Assembly (NCBI RefSeq): GCF_900104845.1
Contig: NZ_FNSR01000003.1
Span: forward strand, 124,001-188,000
Reading direction: 5' to 3'
DNA: 64,000 nucleotides
From: Paraburkholderia caballeronis
GTDB lineage: Bacteria > Pseudomonadota > Gammaproteobacteria > Burkholderiales > Burkholderiaceae
Shown here: one piece after another, positions 39,571 through 50,259 of the stretch
How positions within the stretch are numbered: position 1 is the first letter of the stretch
How the letters are laid out: every line of letters begins with the position of its first letter
Notes under the pieces: generated by a model
The model's input: the letters and a program-made list of their open reading frames with translations, nothing else
The model's database searches: none
What the model was told of the DNA's origin: nothing
Translations under genes and position numbers: made by a program

Positions 39571-39795
39571 ACGCGTCGGCCGGCGCAATGATACGAGCCT
39601 GGCAGCCCACCTTTCTGGCGGCCGAAGCCCTTACAGCCGTCACGCATTGACGCAACGGGCGTTACGGAAGGATGCAACGCCCGTCACGGCAGTCGCCCAA
39701 TCGCTCGACTATAGGTCCTGAAGCGCGTTCAGACGCGTCACCGGCCATTCGCCGCGCGGCGGGTGTAGGGAGCAGCCTGAATCATCGATAAAAAA

Positions 39796-40881
39796 TCAAT
39801 AAGGCGTCCCGCCAGGCTGAATCACGAAAGGCGACGGCTCGCTCGCCAAACCGTTGACCGTCGTCCCGCCGTTATGGATCGCCGGGAACAGCGACTGCAT
39901 GTTCTGCGGAAACGGCAGCGCGGGCCGGGTCAGGTTATCCAGATGCGCCAGTTCCTCTGCCGTCAACGTGATGTCGGCCGACTTCAGGTTGTCGTCGAGC
40001 TGGCTCATGCGCCGTGCGCCGATGATCGTCGAACTCACGCCCGATTGCATCCGCACCCATGCCAGCGCAACGCGGGCCACCGTCGACTCGTGCGCCTGCG
40101 CGATCTTTTCGAGTTCGTCGACGAGCGCATAAGTGCGTTCGTTCAGAAGGTGCCCCATGAATGCCGCGCGATCGCCCTGCAAAGCGCTGGCCGTCGCCCG
40201 CGTGTACTTGCCCGACAGCAGACCGCTCTTGAGCGGCGACCACGGCGTAATCCCCAGCCCGAGTTCCCTGGCCATCGGCACCAGCTCGGCTTCGACGGTG
40301 CGCTCCAGCAGCGAATATTCGATCTGCAGGCCGACGAACTGCGACCAGCCGCGGAACCGGGCCGTGATGTTCGCTTCCACGACCTTCCATGCCGGCGTAT
40401 CCGACACGCCGATGTAGCGCACCTTGCCCGCCCGGATCAGGTCCTCCAGCGCCGCCATCGTCTCTTCGATCGGCGTATGGACGTCCCAGTTGTGCAGCCA
40501 GTACAGGTCGATGTAATCGGTCTGCAAACGGCGCAGCGAATGCTCGCACTGGTCGATCAGCGCCTTGCGCCCGGAGCCGCCGCCATTGGGATCGCCCAGG
40601 TAGAGGTTGCCGCTGAACTTGGTCGCGATCACGAGGCGGTCGCGACGTGCGGGATGGCGGCCGATGTGGTCGCCGATGATCTTCTCCGAATGGCTCGCCG
40701 TGTAGAAGTTCGCTGTGTCGAGGAAATTGCCGCCGGCGTCGATGTAGCGATCCATGATTTGCTGGGACTCTTCGACGGACGAGCCCCATCCGAAGTCTTC
40801 GCCAAAGGTCATCGTACCGAGGCAAAGCGGGCTGACGCGCAGGCCCGAGCGGCCCAGCGTCACGTAATGATCGAGCGCCAT
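39796..40881 (-). CDS. Aldo/keto reductase
   Basis: A 361-residue NADPH-dependent aldo/keto reductase. The catalytic tetrad is visible as Asp55 and Tyr60 (DTANFY), Lys88 (ATKFSG) and His130 (WLHNWD). The cofactor stretch SSTIIGARRMSQLDDNL lies near the C-terminus. It reduces aldehydes or ketones, but the natural substrate is unknown. It is transcribed away from a MarR regulator across a 73-bp gap that contains a strong inverted repeat, so it is very probably repressed by that MarR. Confidence 0.93.
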   Translation of the reverse strand: MALDHYVTLGRSGLRVSPLCLGTMTFGEDFGWGSSVEESQQIMDRYIDAGGNFLDTANFYTASHSEKIIGDHIGRHPARRDRLVIATKFSGNLYLGDPNGGGSGRKALIDQCEHSLRRLQTDYIDLYWLHNWDVHTPIEETMAALEDLIRAGKVRYIGVSDTPAWKVVEANITARFRGWSQFVGLQIEYSLLERTVEAELVPMARELGLGITPWSPLKSGLLSGKYTRATASALQGDRAAFMGHLLNERTYALVDELEKIAQAHESTVARVALAWVRMQSGVSSTIIGARRMSQLDDNLKSADITLTAEELAHLDNLTRPALPFPQNMQSLFPAIHNGGTTVNGLASEPSPFVIQPGGTPY

Positions 40882-40907
40882 AAATCCTCCGTGATAAAAT
40901 GTTCCAC

Positions 40908-40933
40908 GTTGAAATAGTTCAACGATTGAACTA
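40908..40933. promoter_or_regulatory. MarR operator between divergent genes
   Basis: TAGTTCAA-CGA-TTGAACTA (40915-40933) is a perfect dyad with eight-base arms. A second dyad GTTGAA-N4-TTCAAC (40908-40923) overlaps it. The position between the aldo/keto reductase and MarR starts fits a shared operator. Confidence 0.7.
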
Positions 40934-40954
40934 ATTTAAAGGTAAACGATTCGG

Positions 40955-41377
40955 ATGGCAAGCATATCCGTGGGCAACGCCGATTTTGCAAAGATGTGGT
41001 CCCTTCACTACCGCCTTATTTCGTCGGTGATCGCCGGCGTCGCGCCGACCATTGCGGACCTGGGGCTGGAGGTCAAGGAACTGTTCATGCTGGCCGAGGT
41101 CGACGACCATCCGCATCCGGCCGCACTGGCCGGCGCATGCCTGATGCCGAAGCCGACTGTGACCCTGTACGTCAAACGGCTCGAAGCAGCCGGTTACCTG
41201 AAGCGCGAGATCGACAATGCGGATCTGCGCCGCCATCGGCTTACGTTGACGGCCGACGGCCGCAAGGTGATGACGCGCGGCATGTCGATGCTGTCGGAGG
41301 CGTTCGGAGCACGCCTCGACCGCCTGAACGCCACGGAACAGCGAGCATTGCGCACGTTGCTCGAAAAGCTGGTGTGA
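40955..41377 (+). CDS. MarR family transcriptional regulator
   Basis: A 140-residue MarR-type regulator: recognition region ALAGACLMPKPTVTLYVKRL and wing AAGYLKREIDNADLRRHRLT. It has no obvious redox cysteine pair. Divergent from the aldo/keto reductase with overlapping dyads in between, it probably represses both genes and is released by an aldehyde or phenolic ligand. The ligand is a family-level guess. Confidence 0.9.
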   Translation: MASISVGNADFAKMWSLHYRLISSVIAGVAPTIADLGLEVKELFMLAEVDDHPHPAALAGACLMPKPTVTLYVKRLEAAGYLKREIDNADLRRHRLTLTADGRKVMTRGMSMLSEAFGARLDRLNATEQRALRTLLEKLV

Positions 41378-41379
41378 AG

Positions 41380-41572
41380 CCTTCGTGATTCGCAGCGCCG
41401 AAACCTGTGTCATCGGCGTGACGCCGAGCGTCTTGCGAAACAGCCGAACCGGTGGCGATGCGCTGACATTCGCGGCAACCGCCAGCCCGGAAAGAGAGAA
41501 GTCGCGCGTGAGATCGCCGTCGATCCATGCGGTCGCGACCCGGACCCGCCGACCGACGTCGTGAAATGGATA
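41380..41572 (-). pseudogene. Remnant of an AraC family regulator
   Basis: The minus strand encodes WIDGDLTRDFSLSGLAVAAN, then VSASPPVRLFRKTLGVTPMT and LRITKA, the first helix-turn-helix of an AraC domain and its linker. The effector domain and the rest of the DNA-binding domain are absent, and the fragment runs into the MarR gene on the other strand. Not functional. Confidence 0.65.
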
Positions 41573-41642
41573 TTCCGAGCCCGCAAAGTCATTCTCGTTT
41601 TCAGCGGATGACGTCGGTACAGCGCGTCATCCGCCCGCCGCA

Positions 41643-42358
<716 letters not shown>

Positions 42359-42359
<1 letters not shown>

Positions 42360-43135
42360 CAGTGGACCCCCGCGCCCAGATATGCCTCGATCACCTTCGG
42401 GTCCTTCTGCACGTCCTGCGGCAGCCCCTCGGCGATCACCTTGCCATAGTCGAGCACTGTCATCCGGTTGCACAGGCCCATCACCAGTTTCACGTCGTGC
42501 TCGATCAGCAGGATCGTCCTGCCGTCCGCCCGGATCTTGTCCAGCAGGCGCGTCAGCTCGACCTTCTCGGTCGCGTTCATGCCCGCCGCCGGCTCGTCCA
42601 GCGCAAGCAGCTTCGGATCGGTCGCGAGCGCGCGCGCGATCTCCAGACGCCGCTGGTGGCCGTACGACAGGTTGCGCGACGTGTAGTCCGCGTACTGCGC
42701 GATGCCCACGTAGTCGAGCAGTTCGAGCGCGCGCGCCTTGATCTCGCGTTCTTCCCGGCGCTCCGACGGCGTCTGCAGCACCGCGCCGATCAGCCCGTGC
42801 TTCGTGCGCACGTGGCGGCCGACCATCACGTTTTCGAGCGCGGTCATCCCGCCGAACAGGCGGATGTTCTGGAAGGTGCGCGCGATGCCCGCCTTCGCGA
42901 CCTCGTGCACCGCGGTCGGCGTGTACGGCTCGCCGTCCAGCTTGAACTCGCCCGAGTCCGGCGTGTAGAGGCCGGTGATCACGTTGAAGAACGTGGTCTT
43001 GCCCGCGCCGTTCGGGCCGATCAGCCCGTAGATCGTGCCCTGCGCGATCTGCAGGCCGACGTCGGACAGCGCCTGCAGGCCGCCGAAGCGTTTGTTCACG
43101 CCCTTCACGGACAGGCGGATGGGTTGGTTGCTCAT
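42359..43135 (-). CDS. livG: Branched-chain amino acid ABC transporter ATPase LivG
   Basis: A 258-residue ATPase with GPNGAGKTTFFN (Walker A), the LivG insertion ARTFQNIRLFGGMTALENVM, signature LSYGHQRRLEIARAL and Walker B LLALDEPAAGMN. GGGAG precedes its start. Lies 15 bp after livM and pairs with LivF on the two permeases. Confidence 0.95.
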
Positions 43136-43150
43136 GTTGTGTGTTCTCCC

Positions 43151-44320
43151 TTACGCGCGCACCGGCTTCTTGCCCGCGCGCTTCGCCACCTTCGCGATAC
43201 GATCCTCGTGCTTCGGCGCGGGCCACAGGCCTTCCGAGCGGTACAGCATGATCACGACCATCGCGAGGCCGTACAGCAGCTGGCGGATCACTTCGGTGTC
43301 GACGATTTCATGGCCGAAGATCGCGTGCTGCAGCGGACCCATCGTCGAGCGCAGGAACTCCGGGAAGATCGCGAGCAGCACCGCGCCGAGGATCACGCCC
43401 GGAATGTGGCCCATGCCGCCGAGCACGACGCACGCGAGCACCACCACCGACTCCCAGAACGTGAACGATTCGGGCGACACGAACCCCTGGAACGCGCCGA
43501 ACATCGAACCCGACAGGCCGCCGAACGACGCGCCCATCGCGAACGCGAGCAGCTTCACGTTGCGGGTGTTGATGCCCATTGCCTTCGCGGCGATCTCGTC
43601 CTCGCGGATCGCGGCCCACGCGCGGCCGATGCGCGAGTGCTGCAGACGGCTGCACACCCAGATCACCAGCAGCGAGCAGACCACGAACGCGTAGTAATAC
43701 AGGTACACCGACGTGAACGTGAAGCCGAACAGCGTGTGCGACTGCGAGAGATCGACGCCGGCCACGCGCAGCGGCGCGACGCCGGTGATGCCCTGCGGCC
43801 CGTTGGTGATGTTCACCGGCCGGTCGAGGTTGTTCATGAAGATCCGCACGATCTCCCCGAAGCCGAGGGTCACGATCGCGAGGTAGTCGCCGCGCAGACG
43901 CAGCGTGGGCGCGCCGAGCAGGATGCCGGCGAGCGCCGCGAGCGCCATCGCGACCGGGATCACGATCCAGTACGGCGTATGCAGGCCGCCGGGGAACAGG
44001 TTCGCGATCCATGCGAACTGCGTGGTGAGGTGCGGCGACGTGAGCAGCGCGGCGGTATAGGCGCCGACCGCGTAGAACGCGATGTAGCCCAGGTCCAGCA
44101 GGCCGGCGAAGCCGACCACCACGTTCAGGCCGAGCGCGAGCATCACGTACAGCATCGCGAAGTCGAGCACGCGCACCCAGTAGTTGCCACCGGCCGCGCC
44201 GACGACGAGCGGCGCGGCGATCACGAAGATCGCGGTGAGAAGGCCCACCGCGACGGTCTTCGTGGTGTTCTTGTCGGAGATGAGCGTCGTGGACGGCTCG
44301 ACAGGTTGAATCGAAGTCAT
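43151..44320 (-). CDS. livM: Branched-chain amino acid ABC transporter permease LivM
   Basis: A 389-residue inner-membrane permease with about ten helices. Family markers are LNVVVGFAGLLDLGYIAFYA and the cytoplasmic loop GRAWAAIREDEIAAKAMGIN that contacts the ATPases. The C-terminal tail is Lys/Arg-rich. The start has GGAG upstream and lies 18 bp after livH. Confidence 0.95.
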   Translation of the reverse strand: MTSIQPVEPSTTLISDKNTTKTVAVGLLTAIFVIAAPLVVGAAGGNYWVRVLDFAMLYVMLALGLNVVVGFAGLLDLGYIAFYAVGAYTAALLTSPHLTTQFAWIANLFPGGLHTPYWIVIPVAMALAALAGILLGAPTLRLRGDYLAIVTLGFGEIVRIFMNNLDRPVNITNGPQGITGVAPLRVAGVDLSQSHTLFGFTFTSVYLYYYAFVVCSLLVIWVCSRLQHSRIGRAWAAIREDEIAAKAMGINTRNVKLLAFAMGASFGGLSGSMFGAFQGFVSPESFTFWESVVVLACVVLGGMGHIPGVILGAVLLAIFPEFLRSTMGPLQHAIFGHEIVDTEVIRQLLYGLAMVVIMLYRSEGLWPAPKHEDRIAKVAKRAGKKPVRA

Positions 44321-44338
44321 TTTATGTGGCTCCCCGGA

Positions 44339-45289
44339 TCAGGCGCGATCCGCGACACGTTCGCCCAGCAGCCCCGACGGACGGAACACGAGCACGATGA
44401 TCAGCACGACGAACGCGAACACGTCCTGATAGTTGCTGCCGAATACCCCGCCGGTCAGGTTGCCGATGTAGCCCGCGCCGAGCTGCTCGATCAGGCCGAG
44501 CACCACGCCGCCGACCATCGCGCCGCCGAGGTTGCCGATGCCGCCGAGCACCGCGGCGGTGAACGCCTTCATGCCGGGGATGAAACCCATGTAGAAGTGC
44601 GCGTTGCCGTATTCGGAGGCGATCATCACGCCGGCGAGCGCCGCGAGCGCGGAGCCGATCATGAAGGTCGCGGAGATCACGAAGTTCGGGTTCACGCCCA
44701 TCAGGCTCGCGACGTTCGGGTTCTCGGCGATCGCGCGCATCGCGCGGCCGAGCTTGGTCTTGTGCACGAGCAGCAGCAGGCCCGCCATCACGAGGAACGC
44801 GACGGCGATGATGACGATCTCGGTGGGCGAGATCACCGCGCCGGGATTGTTCTCGCCGGCCTGGATCACGTTGAGCGGGTTGGTCGAGATGAGCTGCGGG
44901 AACGGCAGCGGGTTGCGCGACCAGATCATCATCGCGAGCGTCTGCAGCAGGATCGACACCCCGATCGCGGTGATCAGCGGCGCGAGGCGCGGCGCACGGC
45001 GCAGCGGCCGGTATGCGATCTTCTCGATCGTGTAGCCGACCACCGCGCAGACCGCTGCGGCGATCACCAGCGCGATGATCAGCGTCGGGATGTTGCCCAG
45101 CCCGGGAAAGTGGTTCTGCAGCACCGTGATCGCCGACAGCGCGACCATCGCGCCGACCATCAGCACGTCGCCGTGCGCGAAGTTGATGATGCCCAGAATC
45201 CCGTACACCATGGTATAGCCCAGTGCAATGATGGCGTAGATGCTGCCAAGCACCAGCCCATTCAGGATCTGCTGGATGAAGATATCCAT
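44339..45289 (-). CDS. livH: Branched-chain amino acid ABC transporter permease LivH
   Basis: A 316-residue permease beginning MDIFIQQILNGLVLGSIYAI, the standard LivH start, with LGRAMRAIAENPNVASLMGV as the ATPase-contact loop. The longer upstream frame is not part of the protein. It is the first gene of the operon. The usual LivJ/LivK binding protein gene is not on either side, so it must lie elsewhere or be shared. Confidence 0.94.
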   Translation of the reverse strand: MDIFIQQILNGLVLGSIYAIIALGYTMVYGILGIINFAHGDVLMVGAMVALSAITVLQNHFPGLGNIPTLIIALVIAAAVCAVVGYTIEKIAYRPLRRAPRLAPLITAIGVSILLQTLAMMIWSRNPLPFPQLISTNPLNVIQAGENNPGAVISPTEIVIIAVAFLVMAGLLLLVHKTKLGRAMRAIAENPNVASLMGVNPNFVISATFMIGSALAALAGVMIASEYGNAHFYMGFIPGMKAFTAAVLGGIGNLGGAMVGGVVLGLIEQLGAGYIGNLTGGVFGSNYQDVFAFVVLIIVLVFRPSGLLGERVADRA

Positions 45290-45947
45290 TGTTTCTGTCT
45301 CGTCTTTGGAATATGAACGGCGTGGAGGCGGATCGCGGCCGCGACGCGCGGCGACGATCTGCCGGCGCGGCAATGCGCCGGGCGGCTAGCCAGCGCGGAG
45401 AAAGCCCCATCGAGGTCGGCCAGCAGGTCGGCGACGTTTCCCGGTATCGCAACCGTGCCGCAGCATGGCGTCGCCGAGAGAATACGCAGGCCCGCGAGAA
45501 GACGATTGAACGTTCTTGCGCAATCGCAGAAGATTCGCGACGCGCGAGTCGCGAGCGGGCAGTCGCGACAGCGTCACGGCGCTTCTTTGACCTCATCGCC
45601 ACCACCGCCCCGGATGTCACGCTGAGCGCTCTCCTGAAGTGCCGGGAAAGATGATCGAGATCGGCGCATCCGCCGCGGAACGCCCTCTCCGTCTCCGGGC
45701 CGCCCGCAACGTTTCGAGCGCCCGCGTCAGCCGGATCTGATTACGCCATGCGTGCGGCGCGCGAACGGGTATGCGCACTTCCTACGACATGTACGACGGC
45801 AGTGGCCGTCATACCGTGGCATTCCATGCAAGCGCCGCGGCACCTGGCTCCCTCACCGGACCGCGGCCCCCATCTGCGCATTCCGCTCAAAAATATGATC
45901 GATTTGCGCAAGATAACGACGCGATGTAGACTCCAATCTGTTCACTT
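45290..45947. other. Intergenic region between livH and the threonate operon
   Basis: About 650 bases between divergent operons, with no frame of coding character. It should contain the liv promoter on the left. TGATCGATTTG at 45896-45906 resembles the operator repeats immediately to the right. Confidence 0.5.
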
Positions 45948-45977
45948 CGATCAAATTAGTGATCGATCCGATCAAAT
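45948..45977. promoter_or_regulatory. Direct repeats CGATCAAAT, candidate DeoR operator
   Basis: CGATCAAAT occurs at 45948-45956 and again at 45969-45977, exactly 21 bp (two helical turns) apart, with TGATCGATC between them. The pair ends 36 bp before the permease ATG. It is a good candidate for the DeoR regulator encoded at the end of this operon. Confidence 0.5.
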
Positions 45978-46013
45978 CGACCGCTTCCCACAAGAACACA
46001 CTGGAGACAATCC

Positions 46014-47024
46014 ATGGCCCAGATTCCGATCAAGCGTTCAATAGAACGCGTCCCCGGCGGCATGATGATCGTGCCGCTGCTCGCCGGCTCGCTCATCGCC
46101 ACCTTCCTGCCGGACGCGCCGAAGTTCTTCGGCTCGTTCACGAACGCGCTCTTCACCGGCGCGCTGCCGATCCTCGCGGTGTTCTACGTGTGCATGGGCG
46201 CCGGCATCGACGTGAAAGCGACGCCGTACATCCTGAAGAAAGGCGGCGTGCTGCTCGTCACGAAAGTCGGCGCGGCGGTGATCGTCGGCATCGTGCTGGG
46301 CCACTTCCTCGGCGAGCGGCCGGTGTCGTCGGGGCTCTTCATGGGCGTCTCGACGCTCGCCGTCGTCGCCGCGATGAACGACACGAACGGCGGCCTCTAC
46401 ATGGCGCTGATGGGCCAGTACGGCCGCAAGGAGGACGTCGGCGCGTATACGCTGATGTCGCTCGAATCCGGCCCGTTCCTCACGATGGTCACGCTCGGCG
46501 TCGCCGGGCTGTCGGCGTTCCCGTGGCAGACGCTCGTCGGCAGTATCCTGCCGCTGGTGGCCGGCATGCTGCTCGGCAACCTGGACCGCGACATGCGCGA
46601 CTTCCTGGCCCGGGCGGTGCCCGTGATGATTCCGTTCTTCGCGCTCGCGCTCGGCGCGGGCCTCGATCTGCACAAGGTCTGGCAGGCGGGTCTGCTCGGC
46701 ATCGGCCTCGGCATCGCCGTGGTCGTCGTGACCGGCATCCCGCTCTATTTCGCGGACCGTCTGACCGGCGGCACCGGCGTGGCCGGCGTCGCGGCGGCGA
46801 ACACCGCCGGCAACGCGGCGGCGGTTCCCGCGCTGATCGCGGCCGCGAATCCGGTCTACACGGACGCGGCGCGCAGCGCGACGCTGCTGGTCGCCGCCTG
46901 CGTGGTCGTGACCGCGATCCTGTCGCCGATCCTCACGTCGACGGTCGCGAAACGCTATCAGCAGCGTCATCCGGACCGCGCGCCGCGCAAGGCGGAGGAC
47001 ACGCCGCGCCGGGGCGTCGCCTGA
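46014..47024 (+). CDS. KdgT family sugar-acid permease
   Basis: A 336-residue membrane protein of the 2-keto-3-deoxygluconate permease (KdgT) family, with about ten helices and typical stretches [39 protein letters not shown] and [18 protein letters not shown] lies upstream of the ATG. It overlaps the kinase ATG by one base and is followed by PdxA2, so its natural substrate here is more likely a four-carbon sugar acid such as D-threonate than KDG itself. Confidence 0.92.
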   Translation: MAQIPIKRSIERVPGGMMIVPLLAGSLIATFLPDAPKFFGSFTNALFTGALPILAVFYVCMGAGIDVKATPYILKKGGVLLVTKVGAAVIVGIVLGHFLGERPVSSGLFMGVSTLAVVAAMNDTNGGLYMALMGQYGRKEDVGAYTLMSLESGPFLTMVTLGVAGLSAFPWQTLVGSILPLVAGMLLGNLDRDMRDFLARAVPVMIPFFALALGAGLDLHKVWQAGLLGIGLGIAVVVVTGIPLYFADRLTGGTGVAGVAAANTAGNAAAVPALIAAANPVYTDAARSATLLVAACVVVTAILSPILTSTVAKRYQQRHPDRAPRKAEDTPRRGVA

Positions 47025-48295
47025 TGAAGAAGATCCTGATCATCGCGGACGACCTGTCGGGCGCGGCGGACTGCGCGATCGGCTTCACCGGCGCGAGCCA
47101 TCGCGTGGTGGTCATGCTGGAAGCGGAGCGCGACCAGATGGACCCGCATGCGGACACCACCGCGGTCGATACGGACACGCGCCGCCTGTCGCCCGCGCAG
47201 GCCGCGGCGCGCACCGCCGCCGCCTTCCGCGCGCTCGGCGGCCCCGGGCAGCGCCTGTACAAGAAGATCGATTCGACGCTGCGCGGCAACTGGGCCGCCG
47301 AGGTCGCCGCGCTTCAGCCGGTCGCGGGGCTCGCGATCGTCGCGCCCGCGTTCCCGGCCACCGGCCGCGCGCTGCGCGGCGCGCGCGTGCTGGTCCACGG
47401 CACGCCGCTCGAACAGACGCCGACGTGGCAGCTCGAAAACGCCGGCCGCGACGCGAACGTCGCGACGCTGCTGAACGAAGCGGGCCTCGCGACCGACGTG
47501 CTGGACGGCGAGTCGCTGCGCGACGATCCGGCCGCGCTCGCCGCGCGCATCGCCGCGAGCGCGGCGGCCGGCACCCAGGCGCTGATCGTCGACACCGGCA
47601 GCGAGCAGGCGCTGCGCACGCTCGCGCGCGTGACGCTGGCGAGCGACGTGCCGCTGTTCTGGGTCGGCTCCGGCGGCCTTGCACGCGAGATTTCCGCGCT
47701 GACCCGCCGCCCGGCCGTGGAAGCAGCCCCGGATGAATCGCCCGCCGCCGATCCGCACGCGGACCTGCCGGTGCTCGCGCTCGTCGGCAGCCTGTCGCCG
47801 GTCAGCGAGCGCCAATGCGCGATGCTGCGCGAGCGGACCGGCATCGAACAGTTGATCGTGCCGCCCGACGTGCTGCGCGCCGGCCCCGCACACGCCGACT
47901 GGGCGGCGCTGCGCGCGCAGATCGGCGCGACGCTCGCCGCGCGTGCCGACCTGCTCGTGCGGATCGGCCGCGACGACGCATTCGATCCGGCCGAAGGCGC
48001 GCAGCTATCGACGTCGCTCGCCGCGCTGGTCGAACCGCATTTCGCGCGCATCGGCGGCCTGATCGCGACCGGCGGCGAAACCGCGCGCGCGATGCTGAGC
48101 GCCGCGCGCATCCCGAGCCTGCATCTGCAGGCGGAGGTCGAGGCCGGCGTCGCCGTCGGCCGGCCGCTGGACCCGAACCGCGCGCACCGCCCCGGCATCG
48201 TCACGAAAGCGGGCGCATTCGGCACCGACCACGCGCTGTACGCCGCATGGCTGCGGCTGCGCAACCAGACCGAACCCGACGTCGTCCCGCATTGA
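47024..48295 (+). CDS. dtnK: Four-carbon acid sugar kinase (DUF1537), D-threonate kinase type
   Basis: A 423-residue kinase of the DUF1537 family. The N-terminal domain starts ILIIADDLSGAADCAIGF, the substrate part includes YKKIDSTLRGNWAAE, and the C-terminal nucleotide-binding part has GLIATGGETARAML and IVTKAGAFG. Family members paired with PdxA2 phosphorylate D-threonate (or D-erythronate) at O4. The ATG overlaps the permease stop (TGATG), so the two are coupled. D-threonate is favoured over erythronate or 4-hydroxythreonate from gene order only. Confidence 0.88.
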   Translation: MKKILIIADDLSGAADCAIGFTGASHRVVVMLEAERDQMDPHADTTAVDTDTRRLSPAQAAARTAAAFRALGGPGQRLYKKIDSTLRGNWAAEVAALQPVAGLAIVAPAFPATGRALRGARVLVHGTPLEQTPTWQLENAGRDANVATLLNEAGLATDVLDGESLRDDPAALAARIAASAAAGTQALIVDTGSEQALRTLARVTLASDVPLFWVGSGGLAREISALTRRPAVEAAPDESPAADPHADLPVLALVGSLSPVSERQCAMLRERTGIEQLIVPPDVLRAGPAHADWAALRAQIGATLAARADLLVRIGRDDAFDPAEGAQLSTSLAALVEPHFARIGGLIATGGETARAMLSAARIPSLHLQAEVEAGVAVGRPLDPNRAHRPGIVTKAGAFGTDHALYAAWLRLRNQTEPDVVPH

Positions 48296-48355
48296 GCGGC
48301 GGCGCATCGCACTCCCCCGAACGCAACAAGACACGCAACGAAGCGAGTTACCACC

Positions 48356-49357
48356 ATGAACAGCTACCTTCCTGTCATCGGCATCACGATGGGCGACGCC
48401 GCCGGCGTCGGCGCCGAAGTGATCGTCAAGAGCCTCGCGCACGCGTCCGTGTATCAGCAGTGCCGTCCGCTCGTGATCGGCGACGCGCGCCGGCTCGAAC
48501 GCGCCAACGAGATCGTGCGCGGCAAGCTGCGCGTGCGCCGCATCGCCGACGCGGCCGACGCGCGCTACGAGCCGGGCACGATCGACTGCATCGACCTCAA
48601 CCTGATCCCGGACGACCTGCCGTTCGGCCAGTTGTCGGCGCTCGCCGGCGACGCCGCGTACCAGTACATCGCGCGCGCGGTCGAACTCGCGCAGGCCGGC
48701 AGCATCGACGCGATCTGCACCGCGCCGCTGAACAAGGAGGCGCTGCACGCGGGCGGCCACAAGTTCCCCGGCCACACCGAGATGCTCGCGCACCTGACCG
48801 GCGTCGACGAAGTCTCGATGATGCTGGTCGCGCCGCAACTGCGCGTGATCCACGTGACGACGCACATCGGCATCATCGACGCGATCCGCAAGATCGAGCC
48901 GGGCCTCGTGCAGCGGACCATCGAGCGCGGTTACGCGACGCTCGTGAAGGCGGGGATCGCGAACCCGCGCATCGGCGTCTGCGGGATCAACCCGCACGCG
49001 GGCGAGAACGGCCTGTTCGGCTACGGCGAGGAAGAAGAGAAGATTATTCCGGCCATCAAGGTGCTGCAGGCGCGCGGCCTCGACGTGACCGGCCCGCTGC
49101 CCGCGGACACGCTGTTCTTCCGCGCGGGCCGCGGCGACTTCGACCTCGTCGTCGCGATGTACCACGACCAGGGCCACGGTCCGGTGAAGGTGCTCGGGCT
49201 GGAAGCCGGCGTGAACATCACGGTCGGGCTCGACGTGATCCGCACGTCGGTCGATCACGGCACCGCGTTCGACATCGCCGGCACCGGCGTGGTCGACGAA
49301 CGCAGCCTGCTCGAAGCGCTGCGCCAGGCGACCGAACTCGCTACCCGGCGCGCGTGA
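48356..49357 (+). CDS. pdxA2: PdxA2-type 4-phosphothreonate dehydrogenase
   Basis: A 333-residue PdxA-family metal-dependent dehydrogenase. Motifs are ITMGDAAGVGAEVIVK, GHTEMLAHL, VTTHIG and AMYHDQGHGPVK, which supply the metal-binding histidines and the phosphate-binding lysine. In DtnK-linked operons PdxA2 oxidises 4-phospho-D-threonate, which decarboxylates to dihydroxyacetone phosphate, so kinase plus PdxA2 complete the route to glycolysis. It is distinct from the vitamin B6 enzyme PdxA by context, not by a residue I can point to. Confidence 0.9.
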   Translation: MNSYLPVIGITMGDAAGVGAEVIVKSLAHASVYQQCRPLVIGDARRLERANEIVRGKLRVRRIADAADARYEPGTIDCIDLNLIPDDLPFGQLSALAGDAAYQYIARAVELAQAGSIDAICTAPLNKEALHAGGHKFPGHTEMLAHLTGVDEVSMMLVAPQLRVIHVTTHIGIIDAIRKIEPGLVQRTIERGYATLVKAGIANPRIGVCGINPHAGENGLFGYGEEEEKIIPAIKVLQARGLDVTGPLPADTLFFRAGRGDFDLVVAMYHDQGHGPVKVLGLEAGVNITVGLDVIRTSVDHGTAFDIAGTGVVDERSLLEALRQATELATRRA

Positions 49358-49431
49358 CCCGGCCGGCGGGCGCACTCGGGTAACATCGTGCCTTTGCCGG
49401 CGCCCGCCGGCCGAACCATGCAAGCCGAACC

Positions 49432-50259
49432 ATGAAAGCGTCCGACCGCCACCGCGCCATTCTCGACCTCGTGCTGATGCGCGATGCGAACGTCGAGCAG
49501 CTCAGCTCGGCGCTCGGCGTATCGGAGGCGACGATCCGGCGCGACCTCGCGCAACTCGCGAAGGAACGCCGGCTCGTGCGCACCTACGGCGGCGCGACCG
49601 CGCGGGTCGGCACGCACGAGCCGGAAGCGTCGCTCGAAGAACGCAAGGCGACGCAGCGCGAGCAGAAGGAAGCGATCGCGCACGCGGCGGCCGCGCACGT
49701 CGCCGACGGCGACACCGTGTTTCTCGACGGCGGCACCACCTGCGCGGCGCTCGCCCGGCATCTGGCCGCGCGGCAGCAGGAACTGCACGTCGTGACGAAC
49801 AACCTGCTCGCGGTGATGACGCTCGCGAACGCGCCCGGCGTGCAGCTCACGCTGATCGGCGGCGACGTGCGCAGCTCCAGCATGAGCACGCTCGGGCCGC
49901 TCGCGGAACTGACGCTGAGCCGGCTGAGCGTCGATCGCGCGTTTCTCGGCGCGGACGGCGTGGTCGCGGGTTTCGGGCTGTGCGAGGCGAGCGCGCAGCA
50001 GGCGTGGCTGAAGGAATGCATCGTGTCGCGCGCGGCCGACGTCGTGGTGCTCGCGGACACCGAGAAGCTCGGCCGCGCGCGCCAGCAATACTGGACGCCG
50101 CTGCAACGGCCGTGGCGGCTCATCACGTCGTCGCTCGCGGGCGAAACGCTGTTGCAGCCGTTCCGCGAAGCGGCCGACATCGCGCTCGAAGTCGCGCCGT
50201 GCGGGCCGTCCGATGCCAACGCGGGCGCGGCGGACGATCTGCCGTCGTTCGCGGGCTGA
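49432..50259 (+). CDS. DeoR family transcriptional regulator
   Basis: A 275-residue DeoR-type regulator. The helix-turn-helix contains EQLSSALGVSEATIRRDLAQ and the wing RRLVRTYGGA. The C-terminal sugar-phosphate-binding domain has DGDTVFLDGGTTCAALARHL and VVTNNLLAV. It follows pdxA2 by 74 bp and is probably the local repressor, with a phosphorylated intermediate as inducer. CGATCAAAT repeats before the permease are its likely operator. Confidence 0.92.
   Translation: MKASDRHRAILDLVLMRDANVEQLSSALGVSEATIRRDLAQLAKERRLVRTYGGATARVGTHEPEASLEERKATQREQKEAIAHAAAAHVADGDTVFLDGGTTCAALARHLAARQQELHVVTNNLLAVMTLANAPGVQLTLIGGDVRSSSMSTLGPLAELTLSRLSVDRAFLGADGVVAGFGLCEASAQQAWLKECIVSRAADVVVLADTEKLGRARQQYWTPLQRPWRLITSSLAGETLLQPFREAADIALEVAPCGPSDANAGAADDLPSFAG

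Noticed and set aside
46446..46451. GTATAC inside the KdgT-family permease gene
   Set aside because: It is within coding sequence and lacks a second half-site, so it was not counted as an island operator.
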